The notes beneath the pieces are model-generated. The model searched no databases, was not told where the DNA came from, and saw nothing but the letters and a program-made list of their open reading frames with translations. The translations under genes were made by a program, and so were the position numbers. This document shows, piece after piece, positions 39,652 to 48,852 of a stretch of DNA of 49,653 nucleotides (positions are counted from its first letter, which is position 1; the number at the start of each line of letters is the position of its first letter). Origin of the DNA: an uncultured Verrucomicrobia subdivision 3 bacterium (GTDB taxonomy: Bacteria; Verrucomicrobiota; Verrucomicrobiia; Limisphaerales; UBA11358); the NCBI GenBank assembly GCA_903895255.1, contig CAITTG010000132.1, forward strand, positions 1 through 49,653. The letters are read 5' to 3'.

Positions 39652-41013
39652 TCAAGCACCCGCCGGCTTTTCCACGAACTCCACTTTACCCTCCAGCACC
39701 AGGTTGGCCGGGAAAATCTTGTTGCCCACGACTTTCAGCGATTCGCACTTCACCAGCGACGGCGCGCCGTGGGGAAACGCGGCTTCGAAATCCGCGACCA
39801 GTTTGTAATGCCGGCTGTCCAAATCAATCACCGGCGGCTGGCCCTGGCGGGATTCCTCCAGCACGAGCGAATAATCCTCCGTCAAACGATATGCGTCCGA
39901 ACGCAGCGCCAGCAGGTCGGAGGTCGTCTTTACCGGCGCGAACCGCGTGCGGGGCACAACCACCGCGCCCGCCGCGGTGAAGCATTCAATCGCCGCGCCC
40001 ATGGCGCTTTCAATCTGGATCACCTTCGGCGAGGCCGGGTCGCGGGGATCAACCGTCTTGGAATTGGTGATCAGCGCGAGCGGCAGCAGACCGCCGCGCC
40101 GGGCCAGTTCCGCCCGCAAATGATCGAGCCGGATCCAGATATTATTGGTGTTGAAGAACCGGTGCCGGGTGATGTCCTGAAAAGGCGCCTCATCCGCCGC
40201 CGGGCATTGCGCACTCTCGCGCAGCAGCAGGCGGCCATCCTCCCGCCGCCGGGCCAGGTGGCCGCCCTTGCGGTCCGCCGCCGTGCGGGTGGCCACCTCC
40301 ATGAGAAACGAATCCCCCGACGCCGCAAAATAACTCAACAACCGCCCATCCACCGTGGCCCCCAAATTATCCGAATTCGACACGAACAAATATTTGATGC
40401 CACGCGCCAGCAACCGGTCGAGCAACCCGCAGCCGAGCAGCGAGGGATACAGATCACCATGACCCGGCGGACACCATTCCATTTCGGGTGCCGCCGGCCA
40501 GGTGACGGGCAGCAAGGTCTTCGCGTCCAGCTTCGGCACCTTGCTCTGGAGGAAATCGAGTTCGCCATCCCGGCTCAGGGCCGGGTATTTCTGGAGATAG
40601 GCCAGGGTGTCCGCCTGGGTGCTGAAACTATCCATCAAATAAAACGCCAGGTTTGGCGCGCCACCCTGGGTGCGCAGATACAAAATTTGTTTGGCGATGA
40701 AATCCAGGAACGTATCCCCGCCCTTGACGCGGATCAGCGATTTGGCGCGGTCCAGCCCCATGCCCGTGCCGAGGCCGCCATTGAGCTTGATGACCGCCAG
40801 TTGATTCAGCAAAGCGCCGGTTTCGCCGCCGGCCGCCGGCAGGGATTCCAGCGCCGGCAAAGCCGCCACCGGTTCGATGGTGGACTCGGGAATTTGCCCG
40901 CGCTCGCCCGCCGCGACTTTGGCCACGGCGGCGAGAAACGCATCAATGGTCGCGCCGACCACGCCGCCAGCGCGCATTTTAGCCTGAATAGCCTGGGAAA
41001 TTTCGGGATTCAT
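39652..41013 (-). CDS. UTP-sugar-1-phosphate uridylyltransferase (eukaryotic-type UDPGP family)
   Basis: The 453-residue protein makes a UDP-sugar, probably UDP-glucose, from UTP and the sugar-1-phosphate. Seen are the nucleotide loop KLNGGLGTGMGLDRAKSLI, the substrate region FYLMDSFSTQADTL, EWCPPGHGDLYPSLLGCGLLDRLL, YLFVSNSDNLGATVD, RFFNTNNIWIRLDHL and a C-terminal left-handed helix (VVGNKIFPANLVLEGKVEFVEK). It belongs to the UGP2-like group and not to GalU. Start 41013 gives the full N-terminal helix. The next 171 bases (41014-41184) show nothing clear. Confidence 0.88.
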   Translation of the reverse strand: MNPEISQAIQAKMRAGGVVGATIDAFLAAVAKVAAGERGQIPESTIEPVAALPALESLPAAGGETGALLNQLAVIKLNGGLGTGMGLDRAKSLIRVKGGDTFLDFIAKQILYLRTQGGAPNLAFYLMDSFSTQADTLAYLQKYPALSRDGELDFLQSKVPKLDAKTLLPVTWPAAPEMEWCPPGHGDLYPSLLGCGLLDRLLARGIKYLFVSNSDNLGATVDGRLLSYFAASGDSFLMEVATRTAADRKGGHLARRREDGRLLLRESAQCPAADEAPFQDITRHRFFNTNNIWIRLDHLRAELARRGGLLPLALITNSKTVDPRDPASPKVIQIESAMGAAIECFTAAGAVVVPRTRFAPVKTTSDLLALRSDAYRLTEDYSLVLEESRQGQPPVIDLDSRHYKLVADFEAAFPHGAPSLVKCESLKVVGNKIFPANLVLEGKVEFVEKPAGA

Positions 41014-41184
41014 ATCGCGAACACCATCACCAGTGCCTGCGGCGCTGGATTTTATTTTAACTAGAACGTGCCTCCACCCCTTTCAGGCGGTTCGCTGAAA
41101 ATATTATGGAACCCGTCGCCGATCGGAAAGTTTTTATTGGCGCGGGCACTGGTGCTGCAAGGCGGGCCTTCGGCGGGCGCGCCC

Positions 41185-42309
41185 TCACTTTTTAAGTATC
41201 ATCCGCAGCGCGGCGATGACCTGGTCCACGTTTTCCCGGCGGGCGGTGTGGCCCATGAGGCCGATGCGCCAGATTTTACCCTTCAGCGGACCGAGCCCGG
41301 CCCCGATCTCAATATTGTAATCGGCCAGCAACTGCTTGCGCACCGCCAGCTCGTCCACGCCCGCGGGCACGCCGACGGCGTTGAGCTGCCAGAGCTGGTG
41401 GCCCGCCTGGGAGACAATGGCCAGCCCGAGTTCGGCCAGCCCGGCTTTGAGGGCGAGATGGTTTTGCTCATGCCGCTGCCAGCGGGCCGGGAGGCCTTCC
41501 AAGAGGACCAGCCGCAGGGCCTCGTGCAAGCCGTAATTCATGGTGATGGGCGCGGTGTGATGGTACACCCGTTCCTGCCCCCAGTAGGAGGAGAGCAGGT
41601 TGACATCCAGATACCAGCTCTGAACCTTCCGTTTCCGATTTTGGGCCACCGCCAGCGCAGTCGGGCTGAAGGACACGGGCGAGAGTCCGGGGGGCGCGCC
41701 CAGGCATTTTTGGGTGCCGCTGTAGACGGCATCCACCTGCCACTCGTCAATTTTGACCGGACAGCCGGCCAGCGAAGTAACCGTGTCCAGCACGAACAGC
41801 GCGCCGGCGGCATGCGCCAGCCGGGAAATCTCCTCGACCGGCGTCAGCGCGCCCGTGGAGGTCTCGGCATGGACAATGGCCACCAACTTGGGCTGGGGAA
41901 CTTGCCGCAAGGCGGCCGCCACGGCGGCGGGCTCGATGATTTGGCCCCACGGCGCCTCCACGCGCGTAACCTTCGCCCCGCAACGCTCGGCCACCTCGCA
42001 CATGCGGGTGCCAAAAACCCCGTTCACACCGATGATGACCTCGTCGCCGGGTTCGATGAGGTTGACGCAGCAAAATTCCATGCCCGCGCTGCCGGTGCCG
42101 CTGATGGGAAAGGTCAGGTCGTTTTGGGTCTGAAACACCGTCCGGAGCATGGCCTTGATTTCCTCCATCATGTTCACGAAGGCGGGATCAAGGTGGCCGA
42201 CCAGCGGCCGGGCCATGGCGTGCAGCACGGAAGGAGCGACATCGCTGGGGCCGGGGCCCATTAACCGCCGGGGTGGAGGATTAAATTCGGCGGGGATGAG
42301 GTTTGGCAT
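41185..42309 (-). CDS. Alanine-glyoxylate/serine-pyruvate aminotransferase (class V)
   Basis: The 374-residue PLP enzyme should transfer an amino group to glyoxylate, giving glycine. It starts with RRLMGPGPSDVAPSVLHAMARPLVGHLDP, typical of AGXT, and has PISGTGSAGMEFCCVNL, VHAETSTGA, FVLDTVTSLAGCPV and the PLP-lysine motif YSGTQKCLGAPPGLSPVSF, then HHTAPITMNYGLHEAL and RIGLMGHTA. ATG 42309 (MPNLIPAEF) was chosen, since longer frames add a low-complexity Arg/Pro/Cys stretch. The purine locus at 3-11 kb produces glyoxylate, so this gene offers a sink for it. It follows the secreted Pro-rich protein by 13 bases. Confidence 0.9.
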   Translation of the reverse strand: MPNLIPAEFNPPPRRLMGPGPSDVAPSVLHAMARPLVGHLDPAFVNMMEEIKAMLRTVFQTQNDLTFPISGTGSAGMEFCCVNLIEPGDEVIIGVNGVFGTRMCEVAERCGAKVTRVEAPWGQIIEPAAVAAALRQVPQPKLVAIVHAETSTGALTPVEEISRLAHAAGALFVLDTVTSLAGCPVKIDEWQVDAVYSGTQKCLGAPPGLSPVSFSPTALAVAQNRKRKVQSWYLDVNLLSSYWGQERVYHHTAPITMNYGLHEALRLVLLEGLPARWQRHEQNHLALKAGLAELGLAIVSQAGHQLWQLNAVGVPAGVDELAVRKQLLADYNIEIGAGLGPLKGKIWRIGLMGHTARRENVDQVIAALRMILKK

Positions 42310-42322
42310 TTTTAAGGGTAAA

Positions 42323-43300
42323 TTAGAACTGGCGGACCGGTTCGACAAATAATTGCGGTCCCTTGATGGTCCAGGGCGGCGGCTGCGGAGCCCAACTGGG
42401 GGTCGGGGAAGGCACCGATGGCATGGTGGTCGCGGTGGGCATCGCCGACACGCGTTTGGGACGGCCAATGCCACTATCCAGCGGAGCAAACGTCGATCCG
42501 GCCGGATTGTATCCCGCCGGCCGGGGTTCCAGGTTGGGATCGAGCAAGGGCGCGGGCTGGGGAAAACCGAAACTGGTTTTGTCCGCCGGGGCGGGCGCGG
42601 AGGGTTGCAGCAATTGTTGAAAGGCCGTCATCTCCGCCTGCTGGGCGGGCGTGGGGCCGGTGGTCGCGGGAGCGGTGAAAATCCTGGCCCAGTCGGCGTC
42701 GGGATTGGCCTGGTTGGCGCTATTGAAGGAATCATGGGCGTTTTCCAGGAGCCGGTTGAAGAGCGAGGAGTGAATAACCGGGCCAGCTTGCAGGGCGGCG
42801 GCGCGCCGGGGATCGGCCAGGCCGGTGGCCGGATCCAGAAAACTGCCGCCATCACTGTAATTGTTCAGATTGGTCGAGCCGGTTTCGGCGAGCCGCCGGT
42901 TCATTAGAAAATTTTCCAGGGCCGACTGGTTCAGCGGGGACTGGCCGGAGGCCAGCCTGCGGGCGGCCGCGGTTTTGGCCTCCTGTTCCTTGGAATCGGT
43001 CTGCACTCCCAAGATTTCGTCCGGGGTCATTTGGGTCCAATTAGGCTTGTCCTTGACCATTTGCTGCAAAGTATTGACGGGTGGGGCCAGGGGCGGCGCC
43101 ATGGCGTCATCGACCGACGGTCCAAATAGATTTTGCGGTGCCTGAATCTGGCGGTTGATATCGAGGTGGTGCTCTTCGCCCGGGGACTCCGGGCTCGCCA
43201 CCGGAACCACCCCCTGGGCCCGGGCGGACAAAACCACCAGGCACAGCGTGAGTGTGCCGGCGAGCCGGGCGACCGTGGGCAATTGGAAGACCATCTTCAA
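42323..43300 (-). CDS. Exported proline-rich protein of unknown function
   Basis: The 325-residue protein has a signal peptide (MVFQLPTVARLAGTLTLCLVVLSARAQ) and a low-complexity, probably disordered body rich in Pro, Ala and Gln (LAPPVNTLQQMV, TGPTPAQQAEMTAFQQLLQP, PTPSWAPQPPP). A short helical part near residues 90-135 (TPDEILGVQTDSKEQEAKTAAARRL) may fold. No family is recognised. Two Met codons (43300 and 43294) are equally good starts. It may be co-transcribed with the downstream aminotransferase, although no functional link is apparent. Confidence 0.7.
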   Translation of the reverse strand: MKMVFQLPTVARLAGTLTLCLVVLSARAQGVVPVASPESPGEEHHLDINRQIQAPQNLFGPSVDDAMAPPLAPPVNTLQQMVKDKPNWTQMTPDEILGVQTDSKEQEAKTAAARRLASGQSPLNQSALENFLMNRRLAETGSTNLNNYSDGGSFLDPATGLADPRRAAALQAGPVIHSSLFNRLLENAHDSFNSANQANPDADWARIFTAPATTGPTPAQQAEMTAFQQLLQPSAPAPADKTSFGFPQPAPLLDPNLEPRPAGYNPAGSTFAPLDSGIGRPKRVSAMPTATTMPSVPSPTPSWAPQPPPWTIKGPQLFVEPVRQF

Positions 43301-43391
43301 GCTTTAAAAGTAATGTATTGGACCGCGCAGGTCAAAAAAGCATTCAAAATGGCCCCCGAGGCTTTGAGCTTAAAACCTTCACCCCTACCTT

Positions 43392-43637
43392 TTACTGCCG
43401 CTCGTATTCCCCCTTGTTGAGGCGTTTGAGGACGGTAAAACCCGCCTTTTTGGCATCGGAGATGGAGAGGGGCTTGAGTTTGTGGGGGGTGGAGAAGCCG
43501 GAAATGATCTTGCGTACGGGCTTTTTACAGGCCGGGCAATTGGTGAGGGGTTTCGCCGAGAGGGGACGGTTCAGGGTGAACTTGCCGCCACAGGCCCGGC
43601 ATTCGCCCTCGCAGAGTTCATATTCGTAGAGGGGCAT
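43392..43637 (-). CDS. FmdB-type zinc-ribbon protein
   Basis: The 81-residue protein begins MPLYEYELCEGECRACGGKF, the FmdB/CxxC_CxxC_SSSS start, with the ribbon cysteines C13, C16, C34 and C37 (CRAC and CPAC). A basic tail (KPVRKIISGFSTPHKLKPLSISDAKKAGFTVLKRLNKG) follows. Such proteins were first linked to formamidase regulation, but most have no known role. ATG 43637 is fixed by the conserved N-terminus; the open frame reaching to 43997 carries no further homology and overlaps a candidate small RNA. Confidence 0.85.
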   Translation of the reverse strand: MPLYEYELCEGECRACGGKFTLNRPLSAKPLTNCPACKKPVRKIISGFSTPHKLKPLSISDAKKAGFTVLKRLNKGEYERQ

Positions 43638-43750
43638 GTTAGGATGACGCTTGGGTTGCCATGTCAGCAGCGAGCATAACCCAGTACGGGCGAAAAGGGA
43701 AGCCCGGGGGCGCGGGTTGACGTTGGGCCAAAACCGCCATGTGGCCCGGG

Positions 43751-43841
43751 AAAAAAGGCGAGCCGCGCCCAGGCTCGCATTGGGGAACCGCCGGACCCGC
43801 CCAGGCCGGGAGGTCCCCAGTTTTTTCACAACCCGCCAGTT
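43751..43841 (-). ncRNA. Candidate small RNA of about 90 bases
   Basis: On the minus strand a promoter (TTGGAA 43876-43871, a 17-base spacer, GTTAAT 43853-43848) is followed about 90 bases later by a strong terminator: stem 43778-43772 with 43764-43758, a seven-base loop and six T residues (43756-43751). A further hairpin (GGACC..GGTCC, near 43800) lies between. No open frame with recognisable homology occupies the stretch. It does not show the conserved loops of SRP RNA, and I could not place it in a known family. The remainder of 43638-43966 looks empty. Confidence 0.4.
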
Positions 43842-43847
43842 CCAGAC

Positions 43848-43876
43848 ATTAACCCTTTGCCATAAAATGGTTCCAA
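43848..43876 (-). promoter_or_regulatory. Promoter of the candidate small RNA
   Basis: TTGGAA and GTTAAT with the standard 17-base gap lie in the intergenic region and point away from the histidine kinase gene. Confidence 0.4.
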
Positions 43877-43966
43877 CGGAAACGGGACATTCGCCCCGGA
43901 CGGCCGCCATGATTTTACTTTCAATCAGGCTGGCCGGGGTTACCTTTTGGGCGCTCAGCTGGCTCC

Positions 43967-46783
43967 ATGCGACATTTTCTCCTGAATATAATGGCACAGG
44001 CCGTCAGGCCGGACATGGAGCCTTTATCGGTGCGCATGTTCCGGCTCGTGAGCTTCTTCACCGGCGTGCTGTGCCTCTTTGTTTTCTGGCCGGTGAATCT
44101 TTTTGAGCCGGATGTCCCCAACGCCGCCAACCTGGTGGTGATTGGCCTGGGGATGGTGGCCTTGGTCCTCCATTGGGAGTCGCGCCGGGGACGGCACCAT
44201 ATGGGGGCGCTCCTGGTGGCGATCACTTTGGCGATGGATTACGTGTGGTTTGCCACCGGCGGCCTCGCGGGCGGCACCCCGCTCTACTACCCGACGCTGA
44301 CGGTGGTGGCCCTGATTCTTTACCCCGGCTGGCGGCGCTGGCTGGCGGTAGGGCTAATCGCGGCCAATTTTTGCGCCATTTGCCGTTTGGCCGTTTGGTT
44401 TCCCCACTGGGTGGTCCAGTTGCATAATCCGGGTGAAGCCAGCCTGGAAATCGCGGCCAGCGTGGCCTTCAACTGCCTGTCCCTGGCGATCATCCTGACC
44501 ATCATCATTTACAATTACCATCAGGAACGGCAGGGCATCATGGCCAGCGAGCAAAAATACCGCCAGTTGTTTGAAAACATGACGGTCGGCTTTGCGCTCC
44601 ACGAGGTGATCTGCGATGCCCAGGGGAAACCAACGGACTACCGCTATCTGGCCGTGAATCCGGCGTTTGAAAAATTGACCGGCATTCCCGCCAAAGTCAT
44701 CCTCGGCAAAACCATTCGCCAGGTGAAGCCGGACACCGAGGATTACTGGATCGAAGTGTTCGGTTCGGTTGCCCTGACGGGTGTGCCGCGCGCCTACATG
44801 AATTATTCCCGGGAGCTGGGCCGGTATTACGACACCTGGTCATTTCAGACCCGGCCCGGCGGCTTCGCGGTGATGTTCTCGGACGTCACGGAAAAGAAAC
44901 TGGCGGAAATTAAAATTCAGCAGCAGGCTCGGCTGCTGGACGAGGCCAAAGACGCCATCGCGGTCATCGGGCTGGATGGCAACTTCACTTATGTGAACGA
45001 GGCCTGGGCCCAGATGCACGGCTGGCAGAAAGCGGAGTTGATCGGCCAGCATCTGGCGGCCCTCCACACACCCGAGCAATTCCAGGCGTGCGCCCATATC
45101 AACGACGAGGTCGCCCGCCTGGGCCGATTGCAAACCGAGACCGGCCACATGCGCCGGGACGGTTCCACCTTCCCGGTCTGGCTGAGTGTGAGCGAGGTGC
45201 GTGACGCCGAAGGGCGGCTGACCGGGTTCCTCGGCATCGCCAATGACATTTCCGCCCGCAAAGTCGCGGAGGAAAAAATCCGCGAGCAGGCCCGGCTGAT
45301 CGACGCCGCCAGTGAAGCCATTATCGTGCGCGATCTGGAGGGCGTCATCCTCCTGTGGAACCGGGGCGCGGAAAACATGCTGGGCTGGAGTGCCGCCGAG
45401 GCCGTCGGCCAAAAGCAATGGCTGCTCGGGAACTACGACTTAAAGGCCTTCGCGGCGGCCCAGGCCCGGGTGATTGCCGATGGCACCTGGGCGGGTGACT
45501 TCGTGGTCAAAACCAAGGCTGGCCGCGGCCTTGAACTGGAATGCCGCTGGACCCTGCTCCGGGATGACCAGGGCCGGCCCCTGAAAATCCTTTCGATGGG
45601 CCATGACGTGACCAGTCGGAAAAAGCTGGAGGCCCAACTGTTCCGCGCCGAACGCCTGCAAACCATCGGCACCCTGGCCAGCGGGGTGGCGCATGATCTC
45701 AACAATATTTTCGCACCTTTTCTGGTGGGCCTGCCCATTTTGCGCGAGGCCATCCGCGCCGAGGAGACCCGCGAAATGCTTGATCTCATGGAGAACAGCA
45801 TCCGCCGGGGGGCGGACATCGTCCAGCAACTGCTCCTGTTCGGACGGGGCGGCGAAACCAAACGCGTGCCGGTGAATGTGGCACGGCCGCTGGGCGAGGT
45901 CGCCAAAATCATCCGGGAAACGTTCCCCAAAGACATACTTTTGCGCGTCATTTGCCCGGACGACCTCTGGCTGGTGCTGGGGGATGCCACGCAGATTTAC
46001 CAGGTGTTGCTCAACCTCGCCGTGAACGCCCGTGACGCCCTGCCCCACGGCGGCATCCTCACGATCACCGCGGACAACGCCCGGTTGGATGAACAAGTCC
46101 GCGCGCTCGCGCCCCGGGCCGAGCCTGGACCCTACGTCGTGCTTTCAATACGCGACAATGGTGCCGGCATGACGCCCGAAGTTTTGGAGCGCATCTTTGA
46201 ACCGTTTTATACCACCAAAGAAACCGGCCGGGGAACCGGTCTGGGCTTGTCGGTTGTCATTGGTGTCGTCGAGAGCCACGGCGGCTTCATCCAGGTCCAA
46301 AGCACACCGAATGCCGGCACGGAATTCAAAATCCATCTCCCCGCCCTGCCCGCCGCCGCCGCCGGGCCGGCGCCCGAGAAAAAAACCGAGTTTGTTTTGT
46401 CGCCGGGGCGCGGCGAATTCATTTTGCTCGTGGATGACGAGCCGGCCATCCTCAAATTGACTGGTAAGATTCTGGAGCGGAGCGGTTACCGGTCGCTCGG
46501 CGCGCCCAACGGCGCCGAAGCCCTCAAAGTGTTCCGGCAACACGAGCGCCAGATCCGCCTGGTCATCACCGACTACTCCATGCCGGGCATGAACGGTTTC
46601 ACCCTTGCCGAACGGATGCGGGAGCTTGATCCTGGCATCCGCGTCCTCATCTCCACCGGCCTCGGAGACACGCTGGATGCGGAAAAAATGCGCCAGGCAG
46701 GCATCCAGGGCATCCTGAAAAAACCCTACGACTCCGAAACCCTCACCCGCACGCTGGAAAAAATCTTCCCGCCGGCCCGGTAG
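43967..46783 (+). CDS. Hybrid sensor histidine kinase with three PAS domains
   Basis: The 938-residue inner-membrane kinase has about six helices (residues 25-185), three PAS domains (about 200-315, 320-440 and 445-560), a HisKA dimerisation region with the phospho-His in LASGVAHDLNNIF (about residue 575), an ATPase with NLAVNARDALPHGG (N box), SIRDNGAGM (G1), FEPFYTTKETGRGTGLGLSVV (F and G2), and a C-terminal receiver (LLVDDEPAILKL; phospho-Asp in VITDYSMPGMNG; Lys in LKKPYDSE). It is probably a phosphorelay protein. The start is uncertain: TATAAT at 43987-43992 suggests that ATG 44012 or 44036 is used, losing no domain. No response regulator gene is adjacent. Confidence 0.93.
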   Translation: MRHFLLNIMAQAVRPDMEPLSVRMFRLVSFFTGVLCLFVFWPVNLFEPDVPNAANLVVIGLGMVALVLHWESRRGRHHMGALLVAITLAMDYVWFATGGLAGGTPLYYPTLTVVALILYPGWRRWLAVGLIAANFCAICRLAVWFPHWVVQLHNPGEASLEIAASVAFNCLSLAIILTIIIYNYHQERQGIMASEQKYRQLFENMTVGFALHEVICDAQGKPTDYRYLAVNPAFEKLTGIPAKVILGKTIRQVKPDTEDYWIEVFGSVALTGVPRAYMNYSRELGRYYDTWSFQTRPGGFAVMFSDVTEKKLAEIKIQQQARLLDEAKDAIAVIGLDGNFTYVNEAWAQMHGWQKAELIGQHLAALHTPEQFQACAHINDEVARLGRLQTETGHMRRDGSTFPVWLSVSEVRDAEGRLTGFLGIANDISARKVAEEKIREQARLIDAASEAIIVRDLEGVILLWNRGAENMLGWSAAEAVGQKQWLLGNYDLKAFAAAQARVIADGTWAGDFVVKTKAGRGLELECRWTLLRDDQGRPLKILSMGHDVTSRKKLEAQLFRAERLQTIGTLASGVAHDLNNIFAPFLVGLPILREAIRAEETREMLDLMENSIRRGADIVQQLLLFGRGGETKRVPVNVARPLGEVAKIIRETFPKDILLRVICPDDLWLVLGDATQIYQVLLNLAVNARDALPHGGILTITADNARLDEQVRALAPRAEPGPYVVLSIRDNGAGMTPEVLERIFEPFYTTKETGRGTGLGLSVVIGVVESHGGFIQVQSTPNAGTEFKIHLPALPAAAAGPAPEKKTEFVLSPGRGEFILLVDDEPAILKLTGKILERSGYRSLGAPNGAEALKVFRQHERQIRLVITDYSMPGMNGFTLAERMRELDPGIRVLISTGLGDTLDAEKMRQAGIQGILKKPYDSETLTRTLEKIFPPAR

Positions 46784-46825
46784 CCTCTCGGCGGACGGTC
46801 CGCCGGGATGGTCGGCGCTCTCCGT

Positions 46826-48319
46826 TCAAAAGGTTTCGGCCAGCGCCACGGCGGAACGCATCGCTTTGGATTTATTCACCGTTTCCTGAAACTCCGCCTC
46901 GGGGGTGGAGTCATTCACCCAGCCGCCGCCGGCCTGCACGTAGGCTTTACCATCCTTGAGCAGCGCCGTGCGGATCGTGATGCACGCGTCCACATTGCCA
47001 TTAAAGGAGAAATAACCCACACAGCCGGCATAAGGTCCGCGCGTGGTTTTTTCCAGCTCGGAAATGATCTGCATGGCGCGAATCTTGGGCGCGCCGCTGA
47101 CGGTGCCGTTCGGGAACGTGGCGCGCATGAGGTCGTACGCGGTGTGGTTTGCGGCCAGTTTGCCCTCCACTTGGGAAACGATATGCATCACGTGGCTGTA
47201 GCGTTCAATGACCATGAGGTCCTTGACCTCCACGCTGCCGAAATCACAGACGCGGCCAATGTCATTGCGCGCCAGGTCCACCAGCATCACGTGCTCGGCG
47301 CGTTCCTTGGGATCGGCCAGCAGTTCTTTTTCCAAGGCGGCATCTTCCTCGGGCGTGGCCCCGCGACGGCGCGTGCCGGCTATCGGACGAATTTCCACAC
47401 GGCCATCCTCGCACCGCACATGCACTTCCGGCGAAGCCCCGACGAGGGCGAAGCCTTCAAATTCCAGCAGGAACATGTAGGGCGAGGGGTTGATGCTGCG
47501 CACCGCGCGGTACACGTCCATCGGCGAGGCCTTGACGGTCGCCGAAAAGCGCTGGGAACCGACCACCTGAATGATATCCCCGGCGGTAATGTATTCCTTG
47601 GCCTTGAGCACGTTGGCGGCAAATTGTTCCGGCGTGACGGTGGAGGTGAAGGCCACTTCCGGCACGGTTTGCGGCACGGTAACCGGGCGGTGCTCGGTGG
47701 GTTGTTCGAGCAGGGAAACCAGCCGCTCAATCTCGCTGAGCGCGTTTTCGTAGGCTTCCTCGGGACTGGCGGAGTCCGGCAAATAGGCATTCACCAGCAC
47801 GGTGATGGTCTGGGCCACGCGATCGAAAATCAACAACTGGTCCGCCACCAGAAAATACAGCACGGGCATGCTGAGCTCATCATGCTCCGGGCGCGGCACG
47901 ACCGGTTCCACGTCGTGCACAAATTCGTAACTGAGAAAACCCACCGCCCCGCCGGTGAAACGCGGCAGCCCGGGCAGGGTCACGGCCTGATACTGCTTCA
48001 TCAGGCGTTCGACCACCACCAGGCCGTCCTTGGTATCAGGACCCAGTTCGATGGACTGGACGAGCTTGCCGTTTTCCAGCACTTCCACCCGGCGGTCGGT
48101 TTGCTTGATCACGGCGCGGGGGTTGCTGCCCACAAAAGAATACCGGCTGAGGTGTTCGCCGCCCTCAATGGATTCAAAGAGGAAGGACTCGCCGGCGCCC
48201 CGCAATTTGCGGTAGGCGGACAACGGCGTTTCCAAGTCGGCCAGCAGACGGCGCGTGACGGGAATCACGTTGCCCTGGGCGGACAATTTCACAAATTCAG
48301 CAAGACTCGGCGAATGCAT
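46826..48319 (-). CDS. trpE: Anthranilate synthase component I
   Basis: The 497-residue enzyme makes anthranilate from chorismate with ammonia supplied by TrpG. The N-terminal half carries the tryptophan-feedback motif FLFESIEGGEHLSRYSF. The catalytic half has IQVVGSQRF, NPSPYMFLLEFEGFALVGASPEV, RPIAGTRRRG, LVDLARNDIGRV, HIVSQVEGKL and FPNGTVSGAPKIRAMQII. It starts two bases after the membrane protein gene that follows hisI. No trpG or other trp gene is adjacent. A short GC hairpin near 46789-46805 lies in the gap to the convergent kinase gene. Confidence 0.97.
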   Translation of the reverse strand: MHSPSLAEFVKLSAQGNVIPVTRRLLADLETPLSAYRKLRGAGESFLFESIEGGEHLSRYSFVGSNPRAVIKQTDRRVEVLENGKLVQSIELGPDTKDGLVVVERLMKQYQAVTLPGLPRFTGGAVGFLSYEFVHDVEPVVPRPEHDELSMPVLYFLVADQLLIFDRVAQTITVLVNAYLPDSASPEEAYENALSEIERLVSLLEQPTEHRPVTVPQTVPEVAFTSTVTPEQFAANVLKAKEYITAGDIIQVVGSQRFSATVKASPMDVYRAVRSINPSPYMFLLEFEGFALVGASPEVHVRCEDGRVEIRPIAGTRRRGATPEEDAALEKELLADPKERAEHVMLVDLARNDIGRVCDFGSVEVKDLMVIERYSHVMHIVSQVEGKLAANHTAYDLMRATFPNGTVSGAPKIRAMQIISELEKTTRGPYAGCVGYFSFNGNVDACITIRTALLKDGKAYVQAGGGWVNDSTPEAEFQETVNKSKAMRSAVALAETF

Positions 48320-48321
48320 GC

Positions 48322-48852
48322 CTAAATTTTGCGCGATGCGCGGCGCAGACGCCAGACAGAAAGCAGCGTATAAAACGCCACCGCCACGGCATAGGAAACC
48401 ACCCCCATGCCGATGGCCAGCGGCACCAGCCGCATGCCGCCAAAATACATGAGCGCACCCCCCACCCCGGCGGTCAGCAGGGTGTTACCCGCCAGGCAGA
48501 ACAAATACAGGGCCAGCGGGGTCTCCAGAATGCGCTCCCCATGCCAGTTCCGGTAAAGTTCCTCCCCGAGCGAACGCATCAGCCAGGCCGATTGAAAATT
48601 CCGCGCGGCCACCATGACGCTCGCCGTGGCGATGACGATGGCCGAGAGCGGCCACTGGGCCAGGAGGATCACCACCACCACATTGAGCAGCACGCCCCAT
48701 TTCCAGCCCATTTTCTTGGCAAATGGATTGCCCTCCAGCACCAGGTTGGGCGTGGCGATCCAGGTGCTCAAGAAATCCATCGAGCGGGCAAACACCAGCA
48801 ACGCGAAGAGCGCCAGGTATTCCTTCCCCAGGATGGGCGCGTACTCGTCCAT
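48322..48852 (-). CDS. Membrane protein of unknown function (about five helices)
   Basis: The 176-residue protein has hydrophobic segments near residues 10-25, 50-65, 66-82, 110-132 and 138-165, ending in a basic tail (VWRLRRASRKI). The stretch STWIATPNLVLEGNPFAKKMGWKWG, rich in Asn and Gly, is recalled from small membrane proteins annotated only as DUFs; I cannot name the family with confidence. It overlaps the hisI stop by one base and precedes trpE by two, so it is within the amino-acid operon. Confidence 0.75.
   Translation of the reverse strand: MDEYAPILGKEYLALFALLVFARSMDFLSTWIATPNLVLEGNPFAKKMGWKWGVLLNVVVVILLAQWPLSAIVIATASVMVAARNFQSAWLMRSLGEELYRNWHGERILETPLALYLFCLAGNTLLTAGVGGALMYFGGMRLVPLAIGMGVVSYAVAVAFYTLLSVWRLRRASRKI

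Noticed and set aside
43751..43841. SRP RNA or 6S RNA identity for the candidate small RNA
   Set aside because: The GGAAGC/AGCA loops of SRP RNA are missing, and the length and central bulge do not fit 6S RNA.
43638..43997. N-terminal extension of the FmdB protein
   Set aside because: The family start MPLYEYE is at 43637; the extension has no homology and runs through a promoter and a terminator.
46789..46805. Terminator between the kinase gene and trpE
   Set aside because: The CGGCGGAC/GTCCGCCG stem has almost no loop and no T-run on either strand, so I did not list it.
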